From: Bradyrhizobium arachidis
Lineage (GTDB): Bacteria > Pseudomonadota > Alphaproteobacteria > Rhizobiales > Xanthobacteraceae
Reading direction: 5' to 3'
Length of the DNA stretch: 64,000 nt
Assembly (NCBI RefSeq): GCF_015291705.1
Contig: NZ_CP030050.1
Coordinates: 1,178,001 to 1,242,000, forward strand
In this document: piece after piece, positions 12,333 through 21,000 of the stretch
Layout: each line of letters opens with the position of its first letter
Position numbering within the stretch: the stretch's first letter is position 1
Translations under genes and position numbers: made by a program
Notes under the pieces: model-generated
Seen by the model: only the letters and a program-made list of their open reading frames with translations
Told to the model about the DNA's origin: nothing
Databases searched by the model: none

Positions 12333-13475
12333 ATGGATTTTGACCTGAACGAGGAGCAGCGGCTTCTCAAGGAAAGCATCGACGGCCTGCTGACCGATTC
12401 CTACGATTTCGAGCAGCGCAAGAAGTACATGAAGGAGAAGGGCGGCTGGAGCAAAACCGTCTGGGGCAAGCTCGCCGAGCAGGGCCTGCTCGGTCTGCCC
12501 TTCGCGGAGGCCGATGGCGGCTTCGGCGGCGGCGGTGTCGAGACCATGATCGTGATGGAAGCGCTCGGCAAGGCGCTGGTGCTCGAGCCGTATCTGGCAA
12601 CGGTCGTGATCGGCGGTGGCTTCCTGCGCCATGCCGGCAGCGATGCGCAGAAGGCCGCGCATGTGCCCGGGATCATCGACGGCAGCAAGACGCTGGCTTT
12701 CGCCCAGCTCGAGAAGAACTCCCGCTACGATCTGTTCGACGTCTCGACGACGGCAAAGAAGAAGGGCGACGGCTGGGTCATCGACGGCGAAAAATTCGTC
12801 GTGCTCAACGGCGAGAACGCCGACACGCTGGTCGTCACCGCCCGCACCAAGGGCGATCGCCGCGACAAGACCGGCATCGGCGTGTTCCTCGTTCCCGCGA
12901 ACGCCAAGGGCGTCACCAAGAAGTCCTACCCGACCCAAGACGGCCTGCACGCCGCCGACATCACTTTTACGGGTGTCGAGGTGGGCGCGGATGCTGCCAT
13001 CGGCAATCCCGACGACTCGCTCTCGCTGATCGAGCGCGTGGTGGACGAAGCCCGCGTCGCGCTCTGCGCCGAGGCAGTTGGCCTGATGGACGAGTCGCTC
13101 AAGACCACGGTCGAGTACATCAAGACGCGCAAGCAATTCGGCGTCGCGATCGGCTCGTTCCAGTCGCTGCAGCACCGCGCCTCCGACATGTTCGTCGCCG
13201 CCGAGCAGGCGCGCTCGATGTCGATGTTCGCGACCATGGCTGGTGATTTCGAGGACGCCAAGGAGCGCTCCAACGCGATCGCCGCGGCCAAGGTGCAGAT
13301 CGGCAAATCGCTGAAGTTCGTCGGACAGCAGGCGATCCAGCTCCACGGCGGCATCGGCATGACCATGGAGGCGAAGATCGGCCACTACTTCAAGCGCCTC
13401 ACCATGATCGAGAACACCTTTGGCGACACCGACTACCACCAGCGCCGCGTCGCGGATGCGGGTGGGTTGATCTAG
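12333..13475 (+). CDS. pimD: Acyl-CoA dehydrogenase (PimD-like, pimeloyl-CoA dehydrogenase small subunit)
   Basis: Second acyl-CoA dehydrogenase-fold protein, 380 residues from the ATG at 12333 (MDFDLNEEQRLLKESI); the open frame extends upstream into the palindromic repeat but those residues are repeat-encoded. Fold signatures include TARTKGDRRDKTGIGVFLVP in the beta domain, and RKQFGVAIGSFQSLQHRASD and LHGGIGMTMEAKIGHYFKRL in the C-terminal domain. The FAD-binding EPGSGSD-type loop of its partner is replaced by AFAQLEKNSRYD, as in other small subunits of two-subunit dehydrogenases, so it may depend on the preceding gene product. The GAGGAA ribosome site lies just after the repeat. Confidence 0.86.
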   Translation: MDFDLNEEQRLLKESIDGLLTDSYDFEQRKKYMKEKGGWSKTVWGKLAEQGLLGLPFAEADGGFGGGGVETMIVMEALGKALVLEPYLATVVIGGGFLRHAGSDAQKAAHVPGIIDGSKTLAFAQLEKNSRYDLFDVSTTAKKKGDGWVIDGEKFVVLNGENADTLVVTARTKGDRRDKTGIGVFLVPANAKGVTKKSYPTQDGLHAADITFTGVEVGADAAIGNPDDSLSLIERVVDEARVALCAEAVGLMDESLKTTVEYIKTRKQFGVAIGSFQSLQHRASDMFVAAEQARSMSMFATMAGDFEDAKERSNAIAAAKVQIGKSLKFVGQQAIQLHGGIGMTMEAKIGHYFKRLTMIENTFGDTDYHQRRVADAGGLI

Positions 13476-13491
13476 TCGACACACAATGACT

Positions 13492-13594
13492 GTCATCCCG
13501 GGGCATCGCGCAGCGATGAACCCGGGATCCATCGGGCGGCGTCACGCGCGGTGAAATGGATTCCGGGTTCGCGCTTCGCGCGCCCCGGAATGAC
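13492..13594. repeat. Intergenic palindromic repeat, GTCATTCCGG family (copy 4)
   Basis: GTCATCCCGGGGCATCGCG ... CGCCCCGGAATGAC with the inner pair GGATCCATC/AAATGGATTCC. It ends 15 nt before the SDR start, so the ribosome site of that gene (AGGAAGGG) abuts the repeat. Confidence 0.88.
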
Positions 13595-13609
13595 CAGGAA
13601 GGGACAACA

Positions 13610-14383
13610 ATGAAAAACACCCCGTTCGATCTCACCGGAAAAGTCGCCGTCGTCACCGGCTCCAGCCGCGGCATCGGCCGCTCCTCGGCCGAGCTGCTGG
13701 CCAAGCTCGGCGCCAAGGTCGTTGTCTCCTCCCGGAAAGCGGAAGCGTGCAAGGAAGTCGCCGACGGCATCAACGCATCCGGCGGCGATGCCACCGTCAT
13801 CCCCTGCAACATCGCGCGCAAGAACGAGGTCGAGGCGCTGATCTCCGGCGCCACCAAGCATTACGGCAAGATCGACATCCTCGTCTGCAACGCCGCCGTG
13901 AACCCGTATTACGGCCCGCTGCTCGACATCTCCGACGAGGCCTTCGACAAGATCATGGGCTCGAACGTCAAGAGCAACATCTGGCTTTCTGCGCTCGCGA
14001 TCCCGCAGATGGCCGAGCGCGGCAATGGCTCGGTCGTCATCATCTCCTCGATCGGCGGCCTGCGCGGCTCCACGGTGATCGGCGCCTACGGCATCTCCAA
14101 GGCCGCCGACTTCGCGCTGTGCCGCTCGCTCGCCGGCGAATGGGGCCCGAAGGGCGTTCGCGTCAACTGCATCGCGCCCGGCCTCGTCAAGACCGATTTC
14201 GCCCGCGCATTGTGGGAAGACGAAGCCATGCTCAAGCGCCGCACCGCCACCACGCCGCTTCGCCGCATCGGCGAGCCCGACGAGATCGCCGGCGCAGTCG
14301 CCTACCTCGCCTCCGACGCCTCGAGCTTCATGACCGGCCAGACCATCGTCATCGACGGCGGCGTGACCACGGCGGCGGTGTAG
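13610..14383 (+). CDS. Short-chain dehydrogenase/reductase
   Basis: NAD(P)-dependent oxidoreductase of the classical SDR family, 257 residues from the ATG at 13610. Cofactor motif VVTGSSRGIGRSSA near residue 13, NAA motif VCNAAVNPYY near 89, catalytic Ser in VIISSIGG near 142, and YGISK near 157 supplying Tyr and Lys. The C-terminal YLASDASSFMTGQTIVIDGG is typical of 3-oxoacyl-reductase-like members. Last gene of the beta-oxidation unit; it could act on a 3-hydroxyacyl or ring alcohol intermediate. It occupies the position of the sixth gene of the R. palustris pim operon, but I do not assign that name. Confidence 0.85.
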   Translation: MKNTPFDLTGKVAVVTGSSRGIGRSSAELLAKLGAKVVVSSRKAEACKEVADGINASGGDATVIPCNIARKNEVEALISGATKHYGKIDILVCNAAVNPYYGPLLDISDEAFDKIMGSNVKSNIWLSALAIPQMAERGNGSVVIISSIGGLRGSTVIGAYGISKAADFALCRSLAGEWGPKGVRVNCIAPGLVKTDFARALWEDEAMLKRRTATTPLRRIGEPDEIAGAVAYLASDASSFMTGQTIVIDGGVTTAAV

Positions 14384-14406
14384 GGATTTGCTCCGATCTC
14401 TCGGCT

Positions 14407-14541
14407 CGTCGTCCCGGACAAGCGAAGCGCAGATCCGGGACCCATAACCACAGGGAGTGGTTTGACGAAGACACTTGATTGCCAGCTCGGCCTCTAATTT
14501 CTCCCTGGGGTTATGGGTCCCTGCTTTCGCAGGGACGACGG
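14407..14541. repeat. Two palindromic repeats in inverted orientation
   Basis: CGTCGTCCCGGACAAGCG...GGGACCCATAACCACAGGGA is followed about 40 nt later by TCCCTGGGGTTATGGGTCCC...AGGGACGACGG, so the halves form a long imperfect hairpin. This is a variant (GTCGTCCCGG) of the repeats nearby. The 272-bp gap between the SDR gene and glpK holds this structure and no gene I can support. Confidence 0.8.
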
Positions 14542-14655
14542 CGGAGCTTGAGGCGCGCTTAGGGATATTGACCTTCCGCCTCCAATCCGCTCCCTTTGGC
14601 GCGACACAATGATCCCCCACGGGATAACGCCGAGAAAACGCCAAGGTAAGCCGCC

Positions 14656-16158
14656 ATGTCTTTCGTCCTCGCCATCGACCAGGGCACCACCTCTTCGCGC
14701 GCGATCGTGTTTCGCGGCGATATTTCCATTGCGGCGAAGGCGCAAGCCGAGTTTCCGCAGCATTTTCCGGCCTCGGGCTGGGTCGAGCACGAGCCGGAGG
14801 ACATCTGGACCTCGACCGTGATCGTCTGCCGCGAGGCGATCGAGCAGGTCGGCATCAGCGCAAAGGACATCGCCGCGATCGGCATCACCAATCAGCGCGA
14901 GACCACCGTGGTGTGGGACCGCGCTACGGGCCAGGCTGTGCACCGCGCCATCGTCTGGCAGGACCGTCGCACCGCCGACATCTGCGCGAAACTAAAGGCC
15001 GACGGTCGCGAACCCGTGATCTCGCAGAAGACCGGCCTGATCATCGATCCCTATTTCTCCGGCACCAAGATCGCCTGGATCCTCGACCACGTTCCCGGCG
15101 CGCGCGCACGCGCCGCGCGCGGAGAATTGATGTTCGGCACCATCGACTGCTACCTGCTCTGGCGCCTCACCGGCGGCAAGGTGCACGCCACCGACGCCAC
15201 CAACGCCTCGCGCACGCTGCTGTTCAACATCCACACCGGCCAGTGGGACGACGAGCTGCTGGAGATCATCGGCGTGCCGCGCTCGATGCTGCCCGAGGTG
15301 AAGGATTCCTCGGCCCGCTTCGGCGAGACCACGCCGGATCTGTTCGGCGGCGCCATCGCCATCTCAGGCATTGCCGGCGACCAGCAGGCCGCGACCATTG
15401 GCCAGGCCTGCTTCCGCCCGGGCATGATGAAGTCCACCTACGGCACCGGCTGCTTTGCGCTGCTCAACACCGGCACCACGCCGGTCGTGTCCAAGAACAA
15501 GCTGCTGACCACCGTCGCCTACCAGCTCGACGGCAAGCGCACCTATGCGCTCGAAGGCTCGATCTTCGTGGCGGGGAGCGCCGTGCAGTGGCTGCGCGAC
15601 GGCCTCGGCATCATCAAGCACGCCGCCGAGACGGGACCTCTCGCGGATCAGTCGGACTCGATGCAGAGCGTCTATCTCGTCCCCGCCTTCGTCGGCATGG
15701 GCGCGCCCTACTGGAATCCGCGCGTGCGCGGCGCGCTGTTCGGCCTCACCCGCAACACCGGCCCCGCCGAGCTCGCCCATGCTGCGCTGGAAAGCGTCTG
15801 CTACCAGACCTTCGACCTCTGGGCCGCGATGCGCGCGGACTGGCCGAGCTCGGAGACGGCCAGCGTCGTGCTCCGCGTCGACGGCGGCATGACCGCCTCC
15901 GACTGGACCATGCAGCGCCTCGCCGACCTCCTCAACGCACCGGTCGATCGCCCAGTGATCCAGGAGACCACCGCGCTCGGCGCCGCCTATCTCGCTGGCC
16001 TCAATGCCGGCGTCTATCCCGAGCCGACGAAGTTCGCCGACAATTGGCGCCTCGAGCACCGCTTCAAGCCGAACATGAGCGAGGCGACGCGCGAGCGGAA
16101 GCTCGCAGGATGGGCGCGCGCGGTGAAGGGCGTGCTCGCGAGCGACGAGGGGGAATAG
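14656..16158 (+). CDS. glpK: Glycerol kinase
   Basis: ATP-dependent phosphorylation of glycerol to sn-glycerol 3-phosphate in the cytoplasm. 500 residues, full length for the FGGY family. N-terminal phosphate loop [31 protein letters not shown] near residue 77, substrate region [10 protein letters not shown] near 100, [11 protein letters not shown] near 180, [15 protein letters not shown] near 258 and the adenosine site [18 protein letters not shown] near 410. ATG at 14656 with AAGG upstream. It stands alone: no glpD, glpF or glpR is adjacent. Confidence 0.95.
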   Translation: MSFVLAIDQGTTSSRAIVFRGDISIAAKAQAEFPQHFPASGWVEHEPEDIWTSTVIVCREAIEQVGISAKDIAAIGITNQRETTVVWDRATGQAVHRAIVWQDRRTADICAKLKADGREPVISQKTGLIIDPYFSGTKIAWILDHVPGARARAARGELMFGTIDCYLLWRLTGGKVHATDATNASRTLLFNIHTGQWDDELLEIIGVPRSMLPEVKDSSARFGETTPDLFGGAIAISGIAGDQQAATIGQACFRPGMMKSTYGTGCFALLNTGTTPVVSKNKLLTTVAYQLDGKRTYALEGSIFVAGSAVQWLRDGLGIIKHAAETGPLADQSDSMQSVYLVPAFVGMGAPYWNPRVRGALFGLTRNTGPAELAHAALESVCYQTFDLWAAMRADWPSSETASVVLRVDGGMTASDWTMQRLADLLNAPVDRPVIQETTALGAAYLAGLNAGVYPEPTKFADNWRLEHRFKPNMSEATRERKLAGWARAVKGVLASDEGE

Positions 16159-16159
16159 C

Positions 16160-16200
16160 GGGCGCGCACCCGGATTGCGCTCCGCTCCGTCCGGACTACA
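16160..16200. repeat. Short intergenic palindrome (CCCGGATTGCG...CCGTCCGGACTACA type)
   Basis: CACCCGGATTGCGCT followed by CCGCTCCGTCCGGACTAC, a GC-rich imperfect hairpin of a kind common after genes in Bradyrhizobium-like genomes. Sits directly after glpK. Confidence 0.5.
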
Positions 16201-16241
16201 GGGCTTCACCGGCAATAAGAACAACAATGGGAGGAACGACA

Positions 16242-18689
16242 ATGAACACGGATTTCAACCGGGTCATGCAAAAGCTCTGCGGCGCGGCGATCTGCGCCGC
16301 ACTGCTCACCTCGACGTCCATCGCGCGCGAGAAGCCGAACCCGCTCGAGAGCGCGCGGCAGGTCAAGACCGACGTCGCCGGCCTCAACGCCCCCGCCCAG
16401 ATCCTGGTCGACGTCTGGGGCATCCCGCACATCTACGCCGGCAACGAGCACGACCTGTTCTTCCTGCAAGGCTTCAACGCCGCGCGCGACCGGCTCTGGC
16501 AGATCGACCTCTGGCGCAAGCGCGGGCTCGGGCTGCTCGCCAAGGATTTCGGCCAAGCCTATGTCGAGCAGGACAAGGCGCTGCGGTTGTTTCTCTATCG
16601 CGGCGACATGAATGCGGAGTGGGCGGCCTACGGTCCCAAGGCGAAGACCTATGCCGAAGCCTTCGTCGCCGGCATTAACGCTTATGTGGCCGACGTGCGC
16701 GCCGGAAAACGCCCGCTGCCGATCGAGTTCAGGATCGCCGGAACGATGCCGGATCCATGGACGGCGGAGGATGTCGTTCGCATCCGCAGCCACGGCCTGA
16801 CGCGCAACGTCGCCTCCGAGGTCAAGCGTTCGCTGGTCGCCTGCGCCGCAGGCCTCGAGGCCGATCGCTTCCGCGTCAAGCTCGAGCCGGCCTGGACCAC
16901 GAAAATTCCTGATGGCCTTGACCCCTGTACCGTGCCGAAGGCCGTGCTCGCGCCTTACGATCTCGCGACACGTCCGGTCGCCTTTGCCGCGCCCAAGGAC
17001 CAGAAGGCCGCGCTCGCGCACGATCCTGACAAGTTTCTCACCGAGGCCGATCAGCAGCGCGACACCATCGGCTCAAACAATTGGGTGATCGCAGCCTCGC
17101 GCACCGCGACGGGTCGCCCGATCCTCGCCAACGATCCGCATCGCGAGCACAGCGTGCCCTCGCTGCGCTACATCGTCGGGCTCAATGCGCCCGGCCTCTC
17201 CGTGATCGGTGCCGGCGAGCCGGCGCTGCCCGGCATCTCGATTGGCCACAACGGCACCATCGCCTTCGGCCTCACCATCTTCAATGTCGACCAGGAAGAC
17301 CTCTACGTCTACGGGCTCAATCCCGAGAATCCCAACCAGTATCGCTACGGCAGTGGCTGGGAGGACATGCGCATCGTCCGCGAGAAGGAGCAGGTGAAGG
17401 GCGAGGCCGATCGCGACCTCGAGCTGAAATTCACCCGGCACGGGCCGGTGATCTACGTCGATGACGCAGGCAAGCGCGCCTTCGCGGTTCGCTCGATCTG
17501 GTTCGAGCCCGGCACCTCCGCCTATTTCGGCTCGTCGGACTACATGACCGCGAAGGACTGGAACGGCTTTCTCGCGGCGATGCGCCGCTGGGGCGCGCCG
17601 TCGGAGAACCAGGTCTATGCCGACACCCGTGGCAATATCGGCTGGGTCGCCGCCGGCAAGACTCCGCGCCGCGCCAATTATGACGGCCTGATGCCGGTGC
17701 CCGGCGACGGCCGTTACGAATGGAAGGACTTCCTCTCGCTCGACGATCTGCCGAAGGCCTATCAGCCGAAGCAGGGTTTTCTCGCCACGGCGAACCAGAT
17801 GAATCTTCCGGCGGATTATCCCGTGGCCGAACGCAAGGTCGGCTTCGAATGGGCCGACAGTGCGCGCTGGCAGCGCATCACCGAGGTGCTCAGTGCGAAC
17901 AACAAGGTCACGCTCGCCGATGCCATGGATCTGCAGAATGACGACACCGCGATGCTGGGGCGGCGGCTGGTCAAGCTGCTGCAGCCTTTGTCGTCGGACG
18001 ACGCCAATGTGAAGAAGGGCCTCGAGCTGCTGAAGCCATGGGACGCCCGCGATGCCGCCGACAGCGCCGCCGCGGCCGTGTTCGAGGTCTGGATCGCCAA
18101 CCATCTTGGTCCGGTGTTGCTGAAGACCACCGCGCCCAAGGCGGTCGATCTGATCGCGCCCGAGGCCTCCAGCATTTCGGCGGTCGTCGCCTATCTCGAA
18201 TCGCCCGATGCCGCGCTCGGCTCCGATCCTGCCGCCGGACGTGACCAGGTGCTGCGCGAGAGCCTTGGCGCCGCGGTTGCCGACGTCGCGGGCAAGCTTG
18301 GCGCCGACTCCTCCACCTGGCGCTGGGGCCGGCTGCACGTCGCAAAATTCGACCATGCCTTGATGCCGCTCGCCGACAAGGCCACCGCGGCGCAATTGTC
18401 GGTCGGCCCGCTCGCCTTCGGCGGTGCCGCCAACGTGCCGCGCGCCGCCACCTATCGCCGCTCGGACTATCAGCTCCTCTCCGGCGCCTCGTTCCGCATG
18501 GTGCTCGATGTCGGCAATTGGGATGCGAGCCGCACCATCAACACGCCGGGCCAGTCGGGCGATCCCTTCAGCGGCCATTACCGCGACCTCGCGCCGCTCT
18601 GGGCGACGGGACAGTATGTCCCGCTGCTCTACAGCCGCCCGGCGGTCGAAGCTGCGACGGCGGAGGCGATCACGCTGACGCCGCGATGA
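16242..18689 (+). CDS. Penicillin acylase-family Ntn hydrolase (amide hydrolase), exported
   Basis: N-terminal-nucleophile amidase precursor, 815 residues, self-cleaved in this family into two chains. Start ATG at 16242 follows GGAGGAA. Signal peptide MNTDFNRVMQKLCGA with Ala-rich core, so probably periplasmic. The alpha-chain region carries VWGIPHIYAGNEHDLFFLQG and AARDRLWQIDLWRKRGLG. The beta chain would begin at Ser278 in GSNNWVIAASRTATG, followed by ANDPHR and a C-terminal SGHYRDLAPLW. Family members cleave penicillin G, cephalosporin side chains, N-acyl-homoserine lactones or other N-acyl amides; the substrate cannot be assigned here. Monocistronic between glpK and a GNAT gene. Confidence 0.9.
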   Translation: MNTDFNRVMQKLCGAAICAALLTSTSIAREKPNPLESARQVKTDVAGLNAPAQILVDVWGIPHIYAGNEHDLFFLQGFNAARDRLWQIDLWRKRGLGLLAKDFGQAYVEQDKALRLFLYRGDMNAEWAAYGPKAKTYAEAFVAGINAYVADVRAGKRPLPIEFRIAGTMPDPWTAEDVVRIRSHGLTRNVASEVKRSLVACAAGLEADRFRVKLEPAWTTKIPDGLDPCTVPKAVLAPYDLATRPVAFAAPKDQKAALAHDPDKFLTEADQQRDTIGSNNWVIAASRTATGRPILANDPHREHSVPSLRYIVGLNAPGLSVIGAGEPALPGISIGHNGTIAFGLTIFNVDQEDLYVYGLNPENPNQYRYGSGWEDMRIVREKEQVKGEADRDLELKFTRHGPVIYVDDAGKRAFAVRSIWFEPGTSAYFGSSDYMTAKDWNGFLAAMRRWGAPSENQVYADTRGNIGWVAAGKTPRRANYDGLMPVPGDGRYEWKDFLSLDDLPKAYQPKQGFLATANQMNLPADYPVAERKVGFEWADSARWQRITEVLSANNKVTLADAMDLQNDDTAMLGRRLVKLLQPLSSDDANVKKGLELLKPWDARDAADSAAAAVFEVWIANHLGPVLLKTTAPKAVDLIAPEASSISAVVAYLESPDAALGSDPAAGRDQVLRESLGAAVADVAGKLGADSSTWRWGRLHVAKFDHALMPLADKATAAQLSVGPLAFGGAANVPRAATYRRSDYQLLSGASFRMVLDVGNWDASRTINTPGQSGDPFSGHYRDLAPLWATGQYVPLLYSRPAVEAATAEAITLTPR

Positions 18690-18712
18690 ACGACACGCAT
18701 CCACAAACACGC

Positions 18713-18757
18713 TGTCGCCCCGGCCTAGTGCGCAATTGCGCACGGAGCCGGGACGAC
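18713..18757. repeat. Palindromic repeat with perfect 16-bp core
   Basis: GTCGCCCCGGCCTA and GGAGCCGGGACGAC flank the perfect palindrome GTGCGCAATTGCGCAC (18728-18743). A short relative of the GTCGTCCCGG repeats, between the acylase and the acetyltransferase genes. Confidence 0.75.
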
Positions 18758-18805
18758 ACTGATTGTATGGCCGCCGCTTTGGCCTAAACTGAACGAGCCA
18801 GCCCC

Positions 18806-19399
18806 ATGATCCTGCCCGATGGTTATTCCGACGTTCCCGCCGGGAAAATCGCGGCGGTCGTCACCCATCTGGAGATGACCGCGCCTCCCGCACGCCGCGA
18901 TGATCCACCCGGCAGTTGGTCCCTGCGCAAGGTCGATGCGCCCGCGCTCGACTGGTATCGCGATCTCTACCGCCGCGTCGGCGAGGAATGGCTGTGGTTC
19001 TCGCGGCCGCGCATGAGCGACGCCGAACTCGCCGCAATCATCCACGCGCCTGATATCGAGGTCTACTCACTGGTTGTAGACGGCCGCGATGAAGGTCTGC
19101 TGGAGCTGGACTTTCGCGAAGCCGGTCAGTGCGAACTGGTCTATTTCGGCGTCACCGGGAGCCTGATCGGCACCGGCGCCGCGCGCTTCCTGATGAACCG
19201 CGCGCTGGAGCGCGCATGGTCGCGCGAGACGTACCGTGTCTGGGTGCACACCTGCACCTTCGACCATCCCTCCGCAGTCGCGTTCTACCAGCGCTCCGGC
19301 TTCCGCCCCTTCCGCCGGCAGATCGAGATTGCGGACGATCCGCGGCTTGACGGCATGGCGCCACGCGATGCCGCGAAGCATGTGCCGATCATCGAATAG
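18806..19399 (+). CDS. GNAT-family N-acetyltransferase
   Basis: Acetyl-CoA-dependent acyltransferase, 197 residues. The GNAT core is at about 85-175: strand VYSLVVDGRDEGLLELDF, acetyl-CoA loop region LIGTGAARFLMNRALERAW (a variant of the Q/RxxGxG/A loop), then VWVHTCTFDHPSAVAFYQRS and GFRPFRRQ, the usual motif B. The first 60 residues are an unassigned N-terminal extension (YSDVPAGKIAAVVTHLEM). No clear ribosome site precedes the ATG. Substrate unknown; could act on an amino acid, a protein N-terminus or a small amine. Confidence 0.85.
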   Translation: MILPDGYSDVPAGKIAAVVTHLEMTAPPARRDDPPGSWSLRKVDAPALDWYRDLYRRVGEEWLWFSRPRMSDAELAAIIHAPDIEVYSLVVDGRDEGLLELDFREAGQCELVYFGVTGSLIGTGAARFLMNRALERAWSRETYRVWVHTCTFDHPSAVAFYQRSGFRPFRRQIEIADDPRLDGMAPRDAAKHVPIIE

Positions 19400-19440
19400 G
19401 GCGGGAAACCGTCTCCCGAATGTCACTTCGCTCTGCGACC

Positions 19441-19875
19441 TCAAAACACCTTCTGCTCCGCCCGCGCCAGCGAAAATCCGTGCTGCATGGCGTTGAAGCA
19501 CGTCACTCCCGTCTGCTCCGACCGGCAGGTGAAGCCCGAGCGCTGCCACACCTCGCCATAGGCGAGCACAGGCAGCGAGGCGTCCATCACGCTGTCGCCG
19601 GCGCAGATGCGCCCCGCGCTGCCCTTGGTGCTCATCTCGAAGGCGTGACCCCAGTCGAGTTCGCAATCGGAGGGGCGGCGCGGAAGCGTGTCGGTCACCA
19701 TGATGTCGCAGCGGAGCAGGCCTTGTTTATTTTCCTGGCCGTTATCGGCAAAGAATTGGCAGACGATGTTTCGCGACGGCGTCAGGAAGCCGATCGGACG
19801 GTCTTGTGCATGGGCGCGACCAAGCGGCAATCCAAGCAGGATCGACATCAGGAAAACGGTGCCCGGCCTGATCAT
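19441..19875 (-). CDS. Small secreted protein, DUF6636-like
   Basis: 144 residues of unknown function. The N-terminus MIRPGTVFLMSILLGLPLG followed by RAHAQD is a signal peptide, so the product is periplasmic or exported. The mature part has about six cysteines and the pattern F-L-T-P-S-R-N-I-V-C-x(n)-L-L-R-C-D-I, then DCELDWGHAFEM, WQRSGFTCRSEQTGVTCFN and a terminal GFSLARAEQKVF. This arrangement resembles the DUF6636 domain, whose role is not known; disulfide pairing seems likely. Transcribed towards the convergent GNAT gene, 41 nt away. Confidence 0.75.
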   Translation of the reverse strand: MIRPGTVFLMSILLGLPLGRAHAQDRPIGFLTPSRNIVCQFFADNGQENKQGLLRCDIMVTDTLPRRPSDCELDWGHAFEMSTKGSAGRICAGDSVMDASLPVLAYGEVWQRSGFTCRSEQTGVTCFNAMQHGFSLARAEQKVF

Positions 19876-19891
19876 GCAATCCCCCCAACTA

Positions 19892-19940
19892 GAGCATGAT
19901 CCGGAAAAGTGCGGAGCGATTTTCCGAAAAGATCATGCTC
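19892..19940. repeat. Rhizobiales-type intergenic repeat, hairpin A
   Basis: GAGCATGAT..CCGGAAAA and TTTTCCG..ATCATGCTC form an inverted repeat. This element, usually followed by the second hairpin listed next, is scattered in Bradyrhizobium-like genomes; its role is unknown. Confidence 0.8.
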
Positions 19941-19951
19941 AAACAACGACC

Positions 19952-19992
19952 TAAAGCGCGATGACGATTCATCCCCATCTCATCGCGCTTTA
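19952..19992. repeat. Rhizobiales-type intergenic repeat, hairpin B
   Basis: TAAAGCGCGATGA and TCATCGCGCTTTA are perfect 13-base arms around a 15-base loop. It contains the stop codon of the PLP dehydratase gene, so it may stabilise that mRNA 3' end. Confidence 0.8.
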
Positions 19993-20937
19993 GCTGTCGA
20001 AATTCACCGCCGTCGTGTTGGCGCCGCAGACCAGCACCGCGATGCGCTCGCCGGCCGAGGGAAGATAGCGGCCGGACAGCAGCGCGGCAAATGCGGCTGC
20101 GCCGCCGGGCTCGGTGACGAGACGCAGCCGCGACCACAGGGCGGCCTGGGCTTGCCGGATCGCGTCGTCGCTGACGAGGACGACGCGCTCGACGTGGGAG
20201 CGCGCGATCGGAAACATCAATGCGCCGACGCGCCGCGGCGCGAGACTGTCGGCGGCGATGCCGCCGGCCGGCGCATCGACCGGAGCGCCGGCCGCGAAGG
20301 CGGCATGCAGGGTTGGCGACTGCTCCGGCTCGACCGCCACGATGCGCGTCCGGCCGGCGCACCATGCCGCAATGCCGCCGATCAATCCACCGCCGCCGAC
20401 GGCCACCAGCAGCGTGTCGATACCGGGCGCATCCTGCTCCAGCTCCAGGGCGACGCTGCCCTGGCCAAGCAGGGTTTCGGCTTGGTCGTAGGCGTGGACG
20501 GCCAGCGCGCCGGTCTGCGCGACATGCGCTTCGCTGGCGGCAAGCGCATCGGCGTAGCGGTTGCCGGCGATCACGAGCTTTGCGCCATAGCCGCTGATGC
20601 GCTCGGCCTTGGCCGGTGAAGTGATGTCGGGCACGAAGATCGTGGCGGGAATGCCGAGCCGCTGCGCCGCATAGGCGACCGCCGCGCCGTGATTGCCGCC
20701 GGACGCCGCGACGACGCCGGCCGCCGGCACCTGCCGCAGCAGCAGATTGGCAAAGGCGCCGCGCGCCTTGAACGATCCGGAATGCTGCAGCATCTCGAGC
20801 TTGAACGTCACGGACGCCGCCGGCAGGCCGAAATCGGCGAGATCGGCCTGAATGAGCGGCGTGCGCCTGATATGTGGACGAATGACCGCCTCGGTCGCCG
20901 CGATCCGCTCCCGATTGATGTCCATTGTCGCTGTCAT
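19990..20937 (-). CDS. Threonine/serine dehydratase-like PLP enzyme
   Basis: Fold-type II PLP enzyme, 315 residues, about the length of single-domain serine/threonine dehydratases and without a C-terminal ACT regulatory domain. PLP lysine Lys57 in SGSFKARGAFANLL, cofactor phosphate loop VAVGGGGLIGGIAAW near residue 174, and ASGGNHGAAVAYAA near residue 80. The ATG at 20937 (MTATMDINRERI) has GGAGGAGG 6 nt upstream; the frame extends to 20976 but would run into the divergent promoter. Expected reaction: deamination of L-threonine or L-serine to a 2-oxo acid. Divergent from an ArsR-family gene with a 63-bp shared space, so the two are probably linked in regulation. Confidence 0.88.
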   Translation of the reverse strand: MTATMDINRERIAATEAVIRPHIRRTPLIQADLADFGLPAASVTFKLEMLQHSGSFKARGAFANLLLRQVPAAGVVAASGGNHGAAVAYAAQRLGIPATIFVPDITSPAKAERISGYGAKLVIAGNRYADALAASEAHVAQTGALAVHAYDQAETLLGQGSVALELEQDAPGIDTLLVAVGGGGLIGGIAAWCAGRTRIVAVEPEQSPTLHAAFAAGAPVDAPAGGIAADSLAPRRVGALMFPIARSHVERVVLVSDDAIRQAQAALWSRLRLVTEPGGAAAFAALLSGRYLPSAGERIAVLVCGANTTAVNFDS

Positions 20938-20984
20938 GATGGCCTCCTCCATACCGCATCGGAGAGTTGACATCAATTAGGTAA

Positions 20985-21000
20985 TTAGCAAAATGGCTAA
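20985..21000. promoter_or_regulatory. Candidate ArsR-type operator between divergent genes
   Basis: TTAGC-AAAATG-GCTAA, a perfect inverted repeat abutting the ArsR-family start codon. A TTGACA hexamer lies at 20967-20972. An operator overlapping the promoter would allow autoregulation and control of the divergent dehydratase gene. Confidence 0.5.

Noticed and set aside
14913..16241. Upstream part of a 1258-codon frame running into the acylase gene
   Set aside because: This stretch is the +1 shadow of glpK. The acylase starts at 16242 with a signal peptide and GGAGGAA.
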